Assembly (NCBI GenBank): GCA_046263255.1
Contig: JBHELD010000037.1
Coordinates: forward strand, 1-16,615
Direction: 5' to 3'
DNA: 16,615 bases
From: JALZEG01 sp046263255
GTDB taxonomy: Bacteria; Actinomycetota; CADDZG01; WHSQ01
The translations under genes and the position numbers were made by a program. The notes beneath the pieces were generated by a model that saw only the letters and a program-made list of their open reading frames with translations, did no database searches and was not told where the DNA came from. Shown piece after piece: positions 1 through 6,555 of this stretch (position 1 is its first letter; every line of letters begins with the position of its first letter).

Positions 1-45
1 AAGGGGCTGCAGGATCCCGTGCGCGGATACATGCCTGGAAAGTAG
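1..45 (+). CDS. C-terminal tail of an upstream gene (partial)
   Basis: Frame 1 is open from the window edge to a TAG at 43-45 and reads KGLQDPVRGYMPGK. The Shine-Dalgarno of the next gene (AGAGGA) begins in this stop codon, so the two genes are probably co-transcribed. Fourteen residues are too few to identify the product. It is listed because tight coupling makes it the likely previous member of the respiratory operon. Confidence 0.45.
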   Translation, partial: KGLQDPVRGYMPGK

Positions 46-54
46 AGGAAAACA

Positions 55-474
55 GTGCCCAAGCCCCCAGAGCCGAAGAAGATGGAGATCATCGAGAAGC
101 CCATCTTCCGGGCCGATTACGAGATGCAGCTCGTTGACTCCGACTGGCTGAAGTCCGCAGTCAAGCCGAAGAACTTCATCGACTTCATCCCCGAGCAGTG
201 CATCCTCTGCGAAGGGTGCGTCGACATCTGCCCGTGGTACTGCATCTTCATGCTGGACCCGAGCGCGGTCGAGGAGTCCGGAAACGTCGAGCTGGCACGA
301 CAGATCGATGGGAACGACATCCTCTTTCTCATCGACGACAATGCCTGCACGCGCTGCAACCTCTGCGTAGAGCGCTGCCCCACGGGTGCGATCGTGCAGA
401 GCGAGGTGCAGGGAGGAAAGAAGCGAGGCGCCCGGCCGCTGGGCAGCGTGCCGCAGTCCCAGAGGGCGAGCTAG
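55..474 (+). CDS. Ferredoxin-type protein with two [4Fe-4S] clusters
   Basis: A 139-residue soluble protein with two classical cluster motifs: C49-x2-C52-x2-C55-x3-C59-P and C98-x2-C101-x2-C104-x3-C108-P. The 38 residues between the motifs and the flanking extensions resemble NuoI-like or polyferredoxin domains more than small 2[4Fe-4S] ferredoxins. An extra Cys63 lies close to the first motif. No signal peptide or membrane segment is seen, so it should be cytoplasmic. The GTG start at 55 follows AGAGGA by 5 nt; ATG 82 (Met10) is a weaker alternative. It ends in a TAG that is part of the ribosome binding site of the cytochrome b gene, so it is a true operon member. A role in passing electrons to or from the quinone pool or the upstream enzyme is inferred. 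The exact partner is unknown. Confidence 0.88.
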   Translation: MPKPPEPKKMEIIEKPIFRADYEMQLVDSDWLKSAVKPKNFIDFIPEQCILCEGCVDICPWYCIFMLDPSAVEESGNVELARQIDGNDILFLIDDNACTRCNLCVERCPTGAIVQSEVQGGKKRGARPLGSVPQSQRAS

Positions 475-484
475 GAGGGAGCGC

Positions 485-1261
485 GTGGCGAAAGCGGAAG
501 GCCGGCTCAGCCCGCGGGAGCGCATGTCGGCAGTGATGGACCAGCTCCACGGAAGCCAGCTGTGGCGCGCGATCTTCCGCCCGGGCTCGATCTTCCGCCG
601 CGGCTACGCCGACTCGCCCAGGAACCGCGCGTACGTCGTCATGAACTCGGTGCTGTACCACCTCCATCCCGTGAAGGTGAAGCGGCACGGGATCAAGCTG
701 TCGTACACGCTGTGCCTCGGCGGGCTGTCGTTCTTCCTGTTCATCCTGCTGACGATCACCGGCATCTACCTGATGTTCTTCTACCGGCCGTCGGTGGAGG
801 TCGTGTACTCGGACATGCAGCGGATCCACACGCAGGTTTCGTTCGGGCTGCTGGTCCGCAACCTCCACCGCTGGGGCGCGCACCTGATGACGATCAGCGT
901 GTTCCTCCACATGGCCCGGGTCTTCTACACCGGCGCGTACAAGCCGCCGCGTGAGTTCAACTGGATCGTCGGCGTCGTCCTGCTCCTGCTTACGCTGCTG
1001 CTGGCCTTCACCGGCTACCTGCTGCCGTGGGACCAGCTCGCGGTGTGGGCCGTCACCGTCGGCACCGAGATGATGAAGAACACGCCGGTGATCGGCGACC
1101 AGGTCCAGTTCGCGCTGCTGGGCGGCCCCGTGATCGGGGCCGAGACGCTGCTGCGCTGGTACACGCTCCACGTCCTGCTGCTCCCGTTCGTGATCGTGAT
1201 CTTCATCTCCATCCACTTCTGGCGGGTCCGCAAGGACGGAGGTATCTCCGGCCCCATGTAG
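485..1261 (+). CDS. qcrB: Cytochrome b6-type subunit of a menaquinol:cytochrome c reductase
   Basis: A 258-residue membrane protein equal to the N-terminal four-helix half of cytochrome b, aligning well with chloroplast b6. Bis-His haem ligands are visible with the family spacing: H128/H142 in helix B (14 apart) and H229/H244 in helix D (15 apart, the b6 value rather than the 14 of mitochondrial cytochrome b). Other landmarks are FYRPSV, RNLHRWGAH, PWDQ and the end RKDGGISGPM. C77 in LCLGG occupies the place of b6 Cys35, which carries haem c_i covalently. A longer reading frame begins at 386, but GTG 485 is chosen because AGGAGGGA ends 4-5 nt before it, which removes a large overlap with the ferredoxin. 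ATG 524 is another possibility. With subunit IV it should form the quinol-oxidising core. Confidence 0.93.
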   Translation: MAKAEGRLSPRERMSAVMDQLHGSQLWRAIFRPGSIFRRGYADSPRNRAYVVMNSVLYHLHPVKVKRHGIKLSYTLCLGGLSFFLFILLTITGIYLMFFYRPSVEVVYSDMQRIHTQVSFGLLVRNLHRWGAHLMTISVFLHMARVFYTGAYKPPREFNWIVGVVLLLLTLLLAFTGYLLPWDQLAVWAVTVGTEMMKNTPVIGDQVQFALLGGPVIGAETLLRWYTLHVLLLPFVIVIFISIHFWRVRKDGGISGPM

Positions 1262-1276
1262 GGGGGAGCCAAGGCC

Positions 1277-2125
1277 ATGCCCACACCCGACGAGGTATTC
1301 GAGCAGGTACTGGCCGAGGAGACCGCGAAGGGCTCCTCGCCGGCGGTCGCTCAGGCGCGCGCGAAGGCGGCGCGGGTCCGGGCATCGCGCGGTGCGGCCG
1401 ATCCGTCGAAGCCCGACCCGTCGACGGCTCCGCGCAAGGCGCCCGCCGCGGCCGGCGGCGGGGGCGGAGACGCCGCGCCGGCCGCAGAGGCCAAGCCCGC
1501 GGCGGAGGCCAAGCCCGCGGCGGCTGCGACGGCGAAGCCGGCGGCGGCCGCTCGTCCGGCGGCGGCTCGTGGAGGCGCGGGTGGGCCGGGGGCCAAGAAG
1601 GCCGTCGGCAACGGAGGTCCCGCGGTCCCGGAGCGCGTGCAGAGGCTGCTGGCGGTCGTCAAGCCCGAGGCGATCCAGAAGGTCGAGCGGCGGCCGATGG
1701 ACCGCGTCAACGTGTGGCCCCACCTCATGGCGGCCGAGTTCGTCTCGCTGCTCGTCGTCCTCGCGGCCGTGACGTTCTTTTCGATCGCGGTGGACGCGCC
1801 GCTGCGCGAGCTGTCGAACTTCAACCAGACGCCGAACCCGTCGAAGGCCCCGTGGTACTTCCTCGGCCTCCAGGAGCTCCTGCGCTACTTCCACCCGCAG
1901 GTCGCCGGCGTGACGATCCCGCAGGTCATCATCATCATCCTCATGGCGTTCCCGTTCATCGACAGGAACCCGTCGACGCGGCCCGACGACCGCAAGCTCG
2001 CGATCGTCCTGTTCTCGTTCTTCGTGCTCAGCTTCGCGGTGCTGACCACCATCGGTATGTTCTTCCGGGGGCCGGGGTTCAACTTCGTCTTCCCCTGGGA
2101 GGGCGGCATCTTCTTCGAGCTATGA
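1277..2125 (+). CDS. petD: Cytochrome b6f subunit IV-like protein with long Ala/Pro-rich N-terminus
   Basis: A 282-residue protein and the C-terminal half of the split cytochrome b. Residues about 138-282 match subunit IV: three helices (about 154-172, 213-229, 241-263) and the quinol-site loop NPSKAPWYFLGLQELL at 187-202. The usual PEWY motif reads APWY (191-194), so the Qo-site Glu is replaced by Pro. Residues 1-35 look like an amphipathic helical segment. Residues about 50-110 are low-complexity Ala, Pro, Lys and Gly, including a perfect 18-bp tandem duplication coding for EAKPAA twice. Normal subunit IV is about 160 residues, so some 120 residues are extra and probably lie in the cytoplasm. 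ATG 1277 follows GGGGGGAG by 8 nt and lies 15 nt after the cytochrome b stop. Confidence 0.9.
   Translation: MPTPDEVFEQVLAEETAKGSSPAVAQARAKAARVRASRGAADPSKPDPSTAPRKAPAAAGGGGGDAAPAAEAKPAAEAKPAAAATAKPAAAARPAAARGGAGGPGAKKAVGNGGPAVPERVQRLLAVVKPEAIQKVERRPMDRVNVWPHLMAAEFVSLLVVLAAVTFFSIAVDAPLRELSNFNQTPNPSKAPWYFLGLQELLRYFHPQVAGVTIPQVIIIILMAFPFIDRNPSTRPDDRKLAIVLFSFFVLSFAVLTTIGMFFRGPGFNFVFPWEGGIFFEL
1487..1522 (+). repeat. Perfect 18-bp tandem duplication inside the subunit IV gene
   Basis: The unit GAGGCCAAGCCCGCGGCG occurs at 1487-1504 and again at 1505-1522. It is in frame and codes for EAKPAA twice. Degenerate copies follow (ATAKPAAAARPAAA), so the linker seems to have grown by in-frame slippage. 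Confidence 0.85.
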
Positions 2126-2141
2126 CAAAGGGAGTGGAGCT

Positions 2142-2951
2142 GTGAGTCCGCAGACGTGGGCCCTCATCGTGGTCGCGGTAAGCATCCTCGTGTTCGCGCT
2201 GTTCATGCTGAACGTCACGGTGCGCCGGCAGCGGCAGGCGAGCGCGGGCGACGGCCGCGCGGAGACCGGTCCCTCGCTCACCGATCTGCCGCCGAAGCCG
2301 TCGGTGCGGCCGCAGCCCGAGCAGGCGAAGGACGTCACGGTTCAGAGCGTCCCCAAGGAGCAGCGGAAGCCGCCGACGCCGGACCAGATGGCGGTGTCGC
2401 GGCGTCAGTTCCTGAACCGCTCGTGGACCGCGTCGTTCGCCGCCTTCCTCGGTTTCTTCGGGATGGGGTCGCTGTCGTTTCTCTGGCCGAAGCTCACCGG
2501 CGGGTTCGGCACGGTGATCAACGCCGGAAACTACGACGACCTCATCGCGCAGGTGGGCCCGGCGAACAACTTCAAGCCGCTGTTCATCCCCGACGGTCGG
2601 TTCTGGCTCGTCTACTACGACGGCACGGGCGAGTCCCCCGTCTACGCGACGACCGGCGCCCTCGACCTCAAGCTGCTGGCGCTCTATCGCAAGTGCGTGC
2701 ATCTCGGGTGCTCCGTTCCCCATTGCGACACCTCGATGCTGTTCGAGTGCCCCTGCCACGGGTCGAAGTACCAGCTCAGCGGCGAGTACTTCGCGGGCCC
2801 GGCGCCCCGGGGCCTCGACCGCTTCCCGGTCACGCGCGAGGGTGATGCCGTCATGGTCGACACGGGCAGCGTCCAGACGGGGCCCCCGCGTGGGACGAGC
2901 ACCTGGGAGAAGTTCGCAGAGCCCGTCGGCGCGTACTGCGTGCCGGTGTAG
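2142..2951 (+). CDS. qcrA: Rieske [2Fe-2S] iron-sulfur subunit
   Basis: A 269-residue Rieske protein. Cluster box 1 is C185-x-H187-x2-C190 and box 2 is C203-x-C205-H206-GS. C185, H187, C203 and H206 are the expected cluster ligands, and C190-C205 the usual disulfide. There are two membrane segments: residues 6-26 at the extreme N-terminus and about 97-117. The second is preceded by SRRQFL (86-91), a twin-arginine motif, as known for Tat-dependent Rieske proteins. A hydrophilic linker (about 28-85) joins the helices. The domain should lie outside the cytoplasmic membrane and take electrons from quinol to cytochrome c. GTG 2142 follows AAGGGAG by 7 nt. Extra helices before the Tat helix are known in actinobacterial QcrA, which usually has three; this one has two. 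Confidence 0.94.
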   Translation: MSPQTWALIVVAVSILVFALFMLNVTVRRQRQASAGDGRAETGPSLTDLPPKPSVRPQPEQAKDVTVQSVPKEQRKPPTPDQMAVSRRQFLNRSWTASFAAFLGFFGMGSLSFLWPKLTGGFGTVINAGNYDDLIAQVGPANNFKPLFIPDGRFWLVYYDGTGESPVYATTGALDLKLLALYRKCVHLGCSVPHCDTSMLFECPCHGSKYQLSGEYFAGPAPRGLDRFPVTREGDAVMVDTGSVQTGPPRGTSTWEKFAEPVGAYCVPV

Positions 2952-2987
2952 ACGGACGACGACGAGCGAAGGAAGGCAGGCGGCGTA

Positions 2988-3998
2988 GTGTCGGCAGGCG
3001 ACGTTCTCACGCTCGCGCTGGTGGTGATCGTCCCGGCGGCGCTGATGTGGGCGATCTTCCTCGCGCGCAGCGGAAGGCCCGCCACCGGACCGCGCCCGAC
3101 CATCGGCATCCCGCACGCCCTGCGTCCCGGCGAGCCCGACGAGCGGCTCGAGGGCCCGCGGCTCGAGCGGATCATGGTGGGCGGCGTGCTCGCGACGGTC
3201 TCGCTCGCGATCTTCGTCCCGCTCTACTGGCTGCCGGAGGCGGACCGCCAGACGTCCTTCCAGGAGCGCTTCGACGAGGAGTCGCTGCACCGCGGCGAGC
3301 TGATCTTCGCCCAGCCGCCGACGCTGCCCGAGAACGCCCCCGCGTCGGAGTACAAGGAGCTCGAGAAGTCGATCGCCCTCGGGATGAACTGCGCCCAGTG
3401 CCACGGCGGCGAGGCCGGAGGCGGGACGGTCACGAGGGCCGACCCCGCGACGGGCAGAGAGCTCGTGTGGCAGGCGCCGCCACTGGACACGGTCTTCCAC
3501 CGGTGGGACGAGGAGGTCGTGAAGTTCACGATCGAGCGCGGCCGCCCCGGGACCCCGATGCCGGCGTGGGGAGTCGAGTTCGGCGGGCCCATGACCGAGC
3601 AGATGGTCCAGGACGTGATGACGTGGCTGAAGAGCATCCAGCTCCCGCCGCCGGAGCTCGCGGAGGCGTGCAACGACGGCCTCGCCGACGAGGCGCTGTC
3701 GTGCTCGTCGGGCAGCGAGATCTTCGAGGCACGCTGCGCCGTCTGTCATGGCCTGCGCGGCGAGGGCCGCGAGGCCGACGGCACGCTGGAGGACCCCGTC
3801 AAGCAGGGGATGGCGCTCTGGAGGGGGGACGTCAAGCACCTCAGCAAGGCGCTGCACCTCTTCACGATCCGCAACGGGCGGAGGTTCGCGTTCATGCCGG
3901 CGTTCGCGGAGGCTCCCGCGCAGGGCATCCCGATCCCGCCCTATCCGCTGAGCGACAAGCAGATCGAAGCCGTGCTCGAGTATGAGAGGACGCTCTAG
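2988..3998 (+). CDS. Membrane-anchored dihaem cytochrome c subunit
   Basis: A 336-residue protein with two helices (about 6-26 and 63-82) followed by two c-type haem domains. Haem sites are C135-AQ-C138-H139 and C250-AV-C253-H254. Likely axial Met ligands are M191 (GTPMPAWG) and M303 (FAFMPAFAEA). C228 and C239 could form a disulfide between the domains. This is the functional replacement for cytochrome f or c1: it should receive electrons from the Rieske centre and pass them to a terminal oxidase or soluble carrier. GTG 2988 is preceded by GAAGGAAGG about 11 nt upstream, in a 36-nt gap after the Rieske gene. Dihaem partners are known from actinobacterial QcrC and heliobacterial complexes. 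The two N-terminal anchors are less common. Haem attachment fits with ccdA near the other end of the window. Confidence 0.92.
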   Translation: MSAGDVLTLALVVIVPAALMWAIFLARSGRPATGPRPTIGIPHALRPGEPDERLEGPRLERIMVGGVLATVSLAIFVPLYWLPEADRQTSFQERFDEESLHRGELIFAQPPTLPENAPASEYKELEKSIALGMNCAQCHGGEAGGGTVTRADPATGRELVWQAPPLDTVFHRWDEEVVKFTIERGRPGTPMPAWGVEFGGPMTEQMVQDVMTWLKSIQLPPPELAEACNDGLADEALSCSSGSEIFEARCAVCHGLRGEGREADGTLEDPVKQGMALWRGDVKHLSKALHLFTIRNGRRFAFMPAFAEAPAQGIPIPPYPLSDKQIEAVLEYERTL

Positions 3999-4766
3999 GT
4001 GGACAGCCTGTTCGTCGAGGGCGTCGCGGCGACCATCTCCGCGATCCTCGTCTTCTGCGGCAGCGTCTGGCTTCTTCTGACCCTCGTGCTCGGCCCCCGG
4101 CTGGCGTACTTCGTCACCGCCTCCGTGACGCTGGGGTTCCTGCTGCTGATGGGCGCGGTGTGGTCGTACGGCACCCCGCTGGGCCCGGTCGGGGAGCTTC
4201 CGTCGTGGAGCGAGGTCGGCGTCGCCGAGACCGTGGACGAGATCCAGTTCGGTCCTGCCGCGGACTACCCCGAGGGGGCCTGGTTCGAGCCCGCCGAAGA
4301 CGACAAGGAGCACAACGAGTTCGCCAGCTCCGCCGAGGGAGAAGCGCCCGACGAGCTCGAGGCCGCGATCGACGAGGAGAGGATCACGGCGTTCACCGAC
4401 ATCGACCAGGCGGCCGTCGACTCCGACGCGACACGCGTGCTCGACCAGGACGGGACGATCTACGCGGCGGTGCGGTTCCAGGTGGCGCCGGCCGCGGAGG
4501 AGGCCGAGGAGCAGGGCGACGCTCCGTCGGACACCGACCTCGGCGCCGAGCCCGGCGACGTGCAGGGCGACGTGCAGGGCAAGGACGGCGCCGCCCCCGA
4601 AGAGGAGGGCCCCGCCCCCGACGCGGAGGCCTTCGTGATCCTCGAGAGGCACCCGGGAAACCCGTCGTTGAAGGCACGCCAGATCACGGCCGGCACGTTG
4701 GTCCTCTTCGTGCTGCACCTGCTCGGCCTCAGCTGGTCCGAGAAGCGGGCCCGGCGGGTCCCGTAG
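3999..4766 (+). CDS. Uncharacterised acidic membrane protein of the bc operon
   Basis: A 255-residue protein that I do not recognise. It has two N-terminal helices (about 8-31 and 36-57), a strongly acidic region rich in Ala, Asp, Glu and Gly (about 75-210, with a GDVQGDVQ duplication from a 12-bp repeat at 4557-4580), and one C-terminal helix (about 228-246) ending in a basic tail. The three helices would leave the acidic region exposed on one side of the membrane, probably outside. No haem, metal or enzyme motif is seen. GTG 3999 directly follows the TAG of the cytochrome c gene, with AGAGGA 8 nt before it, so translation is coupled. Position suggests an accessory subunit or a docking surface for a positively charged cytochrome c. 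This is inference only. Confidence 0.82.
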   Translation: MDSLFVEGVAATISAILVFCGSVWLLLTLVLGPRLAYFVTASVTLGFLLLMGAVWSYGTPLGPVGELPSWSEVGVAETVDEIQFGPAADYPEGAWFEPAEDDKEHNEFASSAEGEAPDELEAAIDEERITAFTDIDQAAVDSDATRVLDQDGTIYAAVRFQVAPAAEEAEEQGDAPSDTDLGAEPGDVQGDVQGKDGAAPEEEGPAPDAEAFVILERHPGNPSLKARQITAGTLVLFVLHLLGLSWSEKRARRVP

Positions 4767-4778
4767 GAGGCGAGACCC

Positions 4779-4958
4779 ATGCGCAGACGAACCCACCTGC
4801 GGACCTCGGCCGCCGCGGCCGCTCTCCTGGCGCTCGGCGGCTGCACCCGCACGGGCGTGAACGCGGGCGAGGAAGGGGGCACCGCGTTCATCCTCTTCAC
4901 GGTCATGCTGATCCTGACGGCCGTGATCCTGTGGTTCATCCTGGGCCGCGAGGAATAG
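4779..4958 (+). CDS. Small lipoprotein with one C-terminal membrane helix
   Basis: A 59-residue gene, easily missed because of its size. It begins MRRRTHLRTS, followed by an Ala/Leu-rich stretch and a lipobox LGGC with Cys22 as the predicted lipidated residue. After lipidation only about 38 residues remain, with a single hydrophobic helix (about 36-55) and the end GREE. AGGAGG at 4765-4770 lies 8 nt before ATG 4779 and overlaps the stop of the preceding gene, which is strong evidence for translation. It is the last gene of the operon. Its size and single helix recall the small structural subunits of b6f complexes (PetG, PetL, PetN), but I see no sequence match and do not claim homology. Confidence 0.8.
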   Translation: MRRRTHLRTSAAAAALLALGGCTRTGVNAGEEGGTAFILFTVMLILTAVILWFILGREE

Positions 4959-4991
4959 GGGCCGCCCCGAGCCGGTACCGGCGTCCCCGCG

Positions 4992-5231
4992 CTACTTGGT
5001 GCGGTTGCGCGCCGCCATCGCGAGGAAGAACCCGTAGGCCAGGAACACGTACCCCGTGAAGAACGCGACCACGTAGACGAAGCGCGGCAGGTCCTTCACC
5101 GCCGCGTCGACGATCGAGGCGGCGAGGAGCAGCAGGGCGCCGACGAGCATCGAGATCCGCCAGCGCGGCCATCTCGTCGCCCGCGGCGGGGCGTCTTCAT
5201 CCGGCGGCGTCTCAGGGGGTTGCGAAGACAT
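4992..5231 (-). CDS. Small two-helix membrane protein at the end of the haem operon
   Basis: A 79-residue protein that I do not recognise. It has a hydrophilic, Pro-rich N-terminus (1-25) and two hydrophobic helices at about 26-44 and 51-73, ending in a basic tail ARNRTK. ATG 5231 is chosen because GGAGG lies about 9 nt upstream. A longer frame reaching 5261 adds an Arg-rich stretch with no better signal. The start lies inside the hemL coding region (20-nt overlap with its end), so it is translated in the same transcript. It converges with the bc operon, with only 33 nt between the stops. It could be a haem-related membrane factor, but nothing in the sequence shows this. Confidence 0.72.
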   Translation of the reverse strand: MSSQPPETPPDEDAPPRATRWPRWRISMLVGALLLLAASIVDAAVKDLPRFVYVVAFFTGYVFLAYGFFLAMAARNRTK

Positions 5232-6555
5232 CCCGCGCCGCCTCCGCGACCTGGTCGACATGCTCCTCGGTGTGCACGCTCGAGAGAAAGAGGGCCTCGA
5301 AGCGCGACGGGGGCAGGTAGACGCCGTGGGCGAGCATCCCGCGGAAGAAGCGCGCGTAGGTCCCGGGGTCCGTCGCCGCGGCGCCCGCGTAGTCGAGGAC
5401 CTCGTCGCCGGCGAAGAAGAACCCGGCGAGCCCGCCGATCGCCGCGGCGACCATCGGGATCTCCGCCTCGTCGGCCGCGTCGACGAGCGCCTTCACGAGC
5501 GAGCGAGCGCGCTCCTGGATGCGGTCGTAGAGCCCGGGATCCGACTGGATCAGGCCGAGCGACGCGATGCCTGCCGCCATCGCCAGCGGGTTCCCGGAGA
5601 GCGTCCCGGCCTGGTAGACGGGCCCGGCCGGCGCGAGCTCGTCCATCAGCGACGACGCGCCGCCGAGCGCGGCCGCAGGGAGCCCCGCCCCCAGGACCTT
5701 CCCGAGCATCACGAGGTCGGCGCGTATCCCGAACCGCTGCTGCGCGCCGCCGGGGCCGAGCCTGAAGCCCGTGATCACCTCGTCGAAGACGAGCAGAGCC
5801 CCCGTCTCGTCCGCGAGCCCGCGCAGCCCCTGCAGGAAGCCCTCCTCGGGCAGCACGAGGCCCATGTTCGCCGCGACCGGCTCGACCAGGATCGCGGCGA
5901 GATCGTCCTCGAAGCCGTCGATCGCGGCGCGGACGGAGACGGGGTCGTTGTACTTCGCGACGAGTGTGTCGCGGGCCGCCCCCTCGGTGACGCCGGGCGT
6001 CCCCGGAATGCCCAGCGTCGCGACGCCCGAGCCCGCGTCGACCAGCAGCGCGTCGACGTGTCCGTGGTAGCACCCGGAGAACTTCAGCACCTTCGAGCGC
6101 CCTGTCGCCCCGCGCGCGAGCCGCACCGCGGTCATTCCCGCCTCCGTGCCCGAGGCGACGAAGCGGACCTTCTCGAGGCTCGGGACCATCGACGCGACGA
6201 GCCGTGCGAGCTCCACCTCGAGCTCGCTCGGGGTGCCGAACGACGTCCCCTTGCGCGCGGCCTCCGAGACCGCGTCGACGATCTGCGGGTGCGCGTGCCC
6301 GAACAGCAGCGCGCCCCAGCTCTGCACGAAGTCGAGGTAGGTGTTGCCGTCGACGTCGGTGAGATAGGGACCGGAGGCGCTCGCGACGAAGAACGGGTGC
6401 GCGCCGACGGCCTCGAACGACCGGACCGGCGAGCTCACCCCGCCGGGCAGGAGCCCGAGCGCGTCCTGGAGGAGCTTGTCCGACCGGTCGCGAAGGGGCC
6501 CGCCCGTGAGGCCGGCGCGGTCGCGCCGGGGCGGCCCGGGCGTCAGGTCAGCCAC
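5212..6555 (-). CDS. hemL: Glutamate-1-semialdehyde 2,1-aminomutase
   Basis: A 447-residue PLP-dependent class III aminotransferase-fold enzyme that converts glutamate-1-semialdehyde to 5-aminolevulinate, the second step of the C5 pathway. Visible motifs are LPGGVSSPVRSF (36-47), SGTEAGMTAVRLARG (135-149), the PLP aspartate in LVFDEVITGFR (255-265), the Schiff-base lysine K286 in LGKVLGAGLP and the substrate-loop signature GPVYQAGTLSGNP (311-323). The length fits the family. GTG 6555 overlaps the hemB end by 13 nt and is preceded by GAGGAAA at about 9 nt. The first 20 or so residues are a Pro/Arg-rich extension. It acts directly after HemA of the same operon in the cytoplasm. Confidence 0.96.
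   Translation of the reverse strand: MADLTPGPPRRDRAGLTGGPLRDRSDKLLQDALGLLPGGVSSPVRSFEAVGAHPFFVASASGPYLTDVDGNTYLDFVQSWGALLFGHAHPQIVDAVSEAARKGTSFGTPSELEVELARLVASMVPSLEKVRFVASGTEAGMTAVRLARGATGRSKVLKFSGCYHGHVDALLVDAGSGVATLGIPGTPGVTEGAARDTLVAKYNDPVSVRAAIDGFEDDLAAILVEPVAANMGLVLPEEGFLQGLRGLADETGALLVFDEVITGFRLGPGGAQQRFGIRADLVMLGKVLGAGLPAAALGGASSLMDELAPAGPVYQAGTLSGNPLAMAAGIASLGLIQSDPGLYDRIQERARSLVKALVDAADEAEIPMVAAAIGGLAGFFFAGDEVLDYAGAAATDPGTYARFFRGMLAHGVYLPPSRFEALFLSSVHTEEHVDQVAEAARDVFATP

Noticed and set aside
386..484. N-terminal 33-codon extension of the cytochrome b frame
   Set aside because: It overlaps the ferredoxin, is Arg-rich, and a strong AGGAGGGA site supports GTG 485.
4971..4982. GCCGGTACCGGC palindrome between the two convergent operons as a bidirectional terminator
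   Set aside because: The stem would be only 4 bp around a 4-nt loop, with no T run on either strand. It may still be relevant, but the sequence does not show it.
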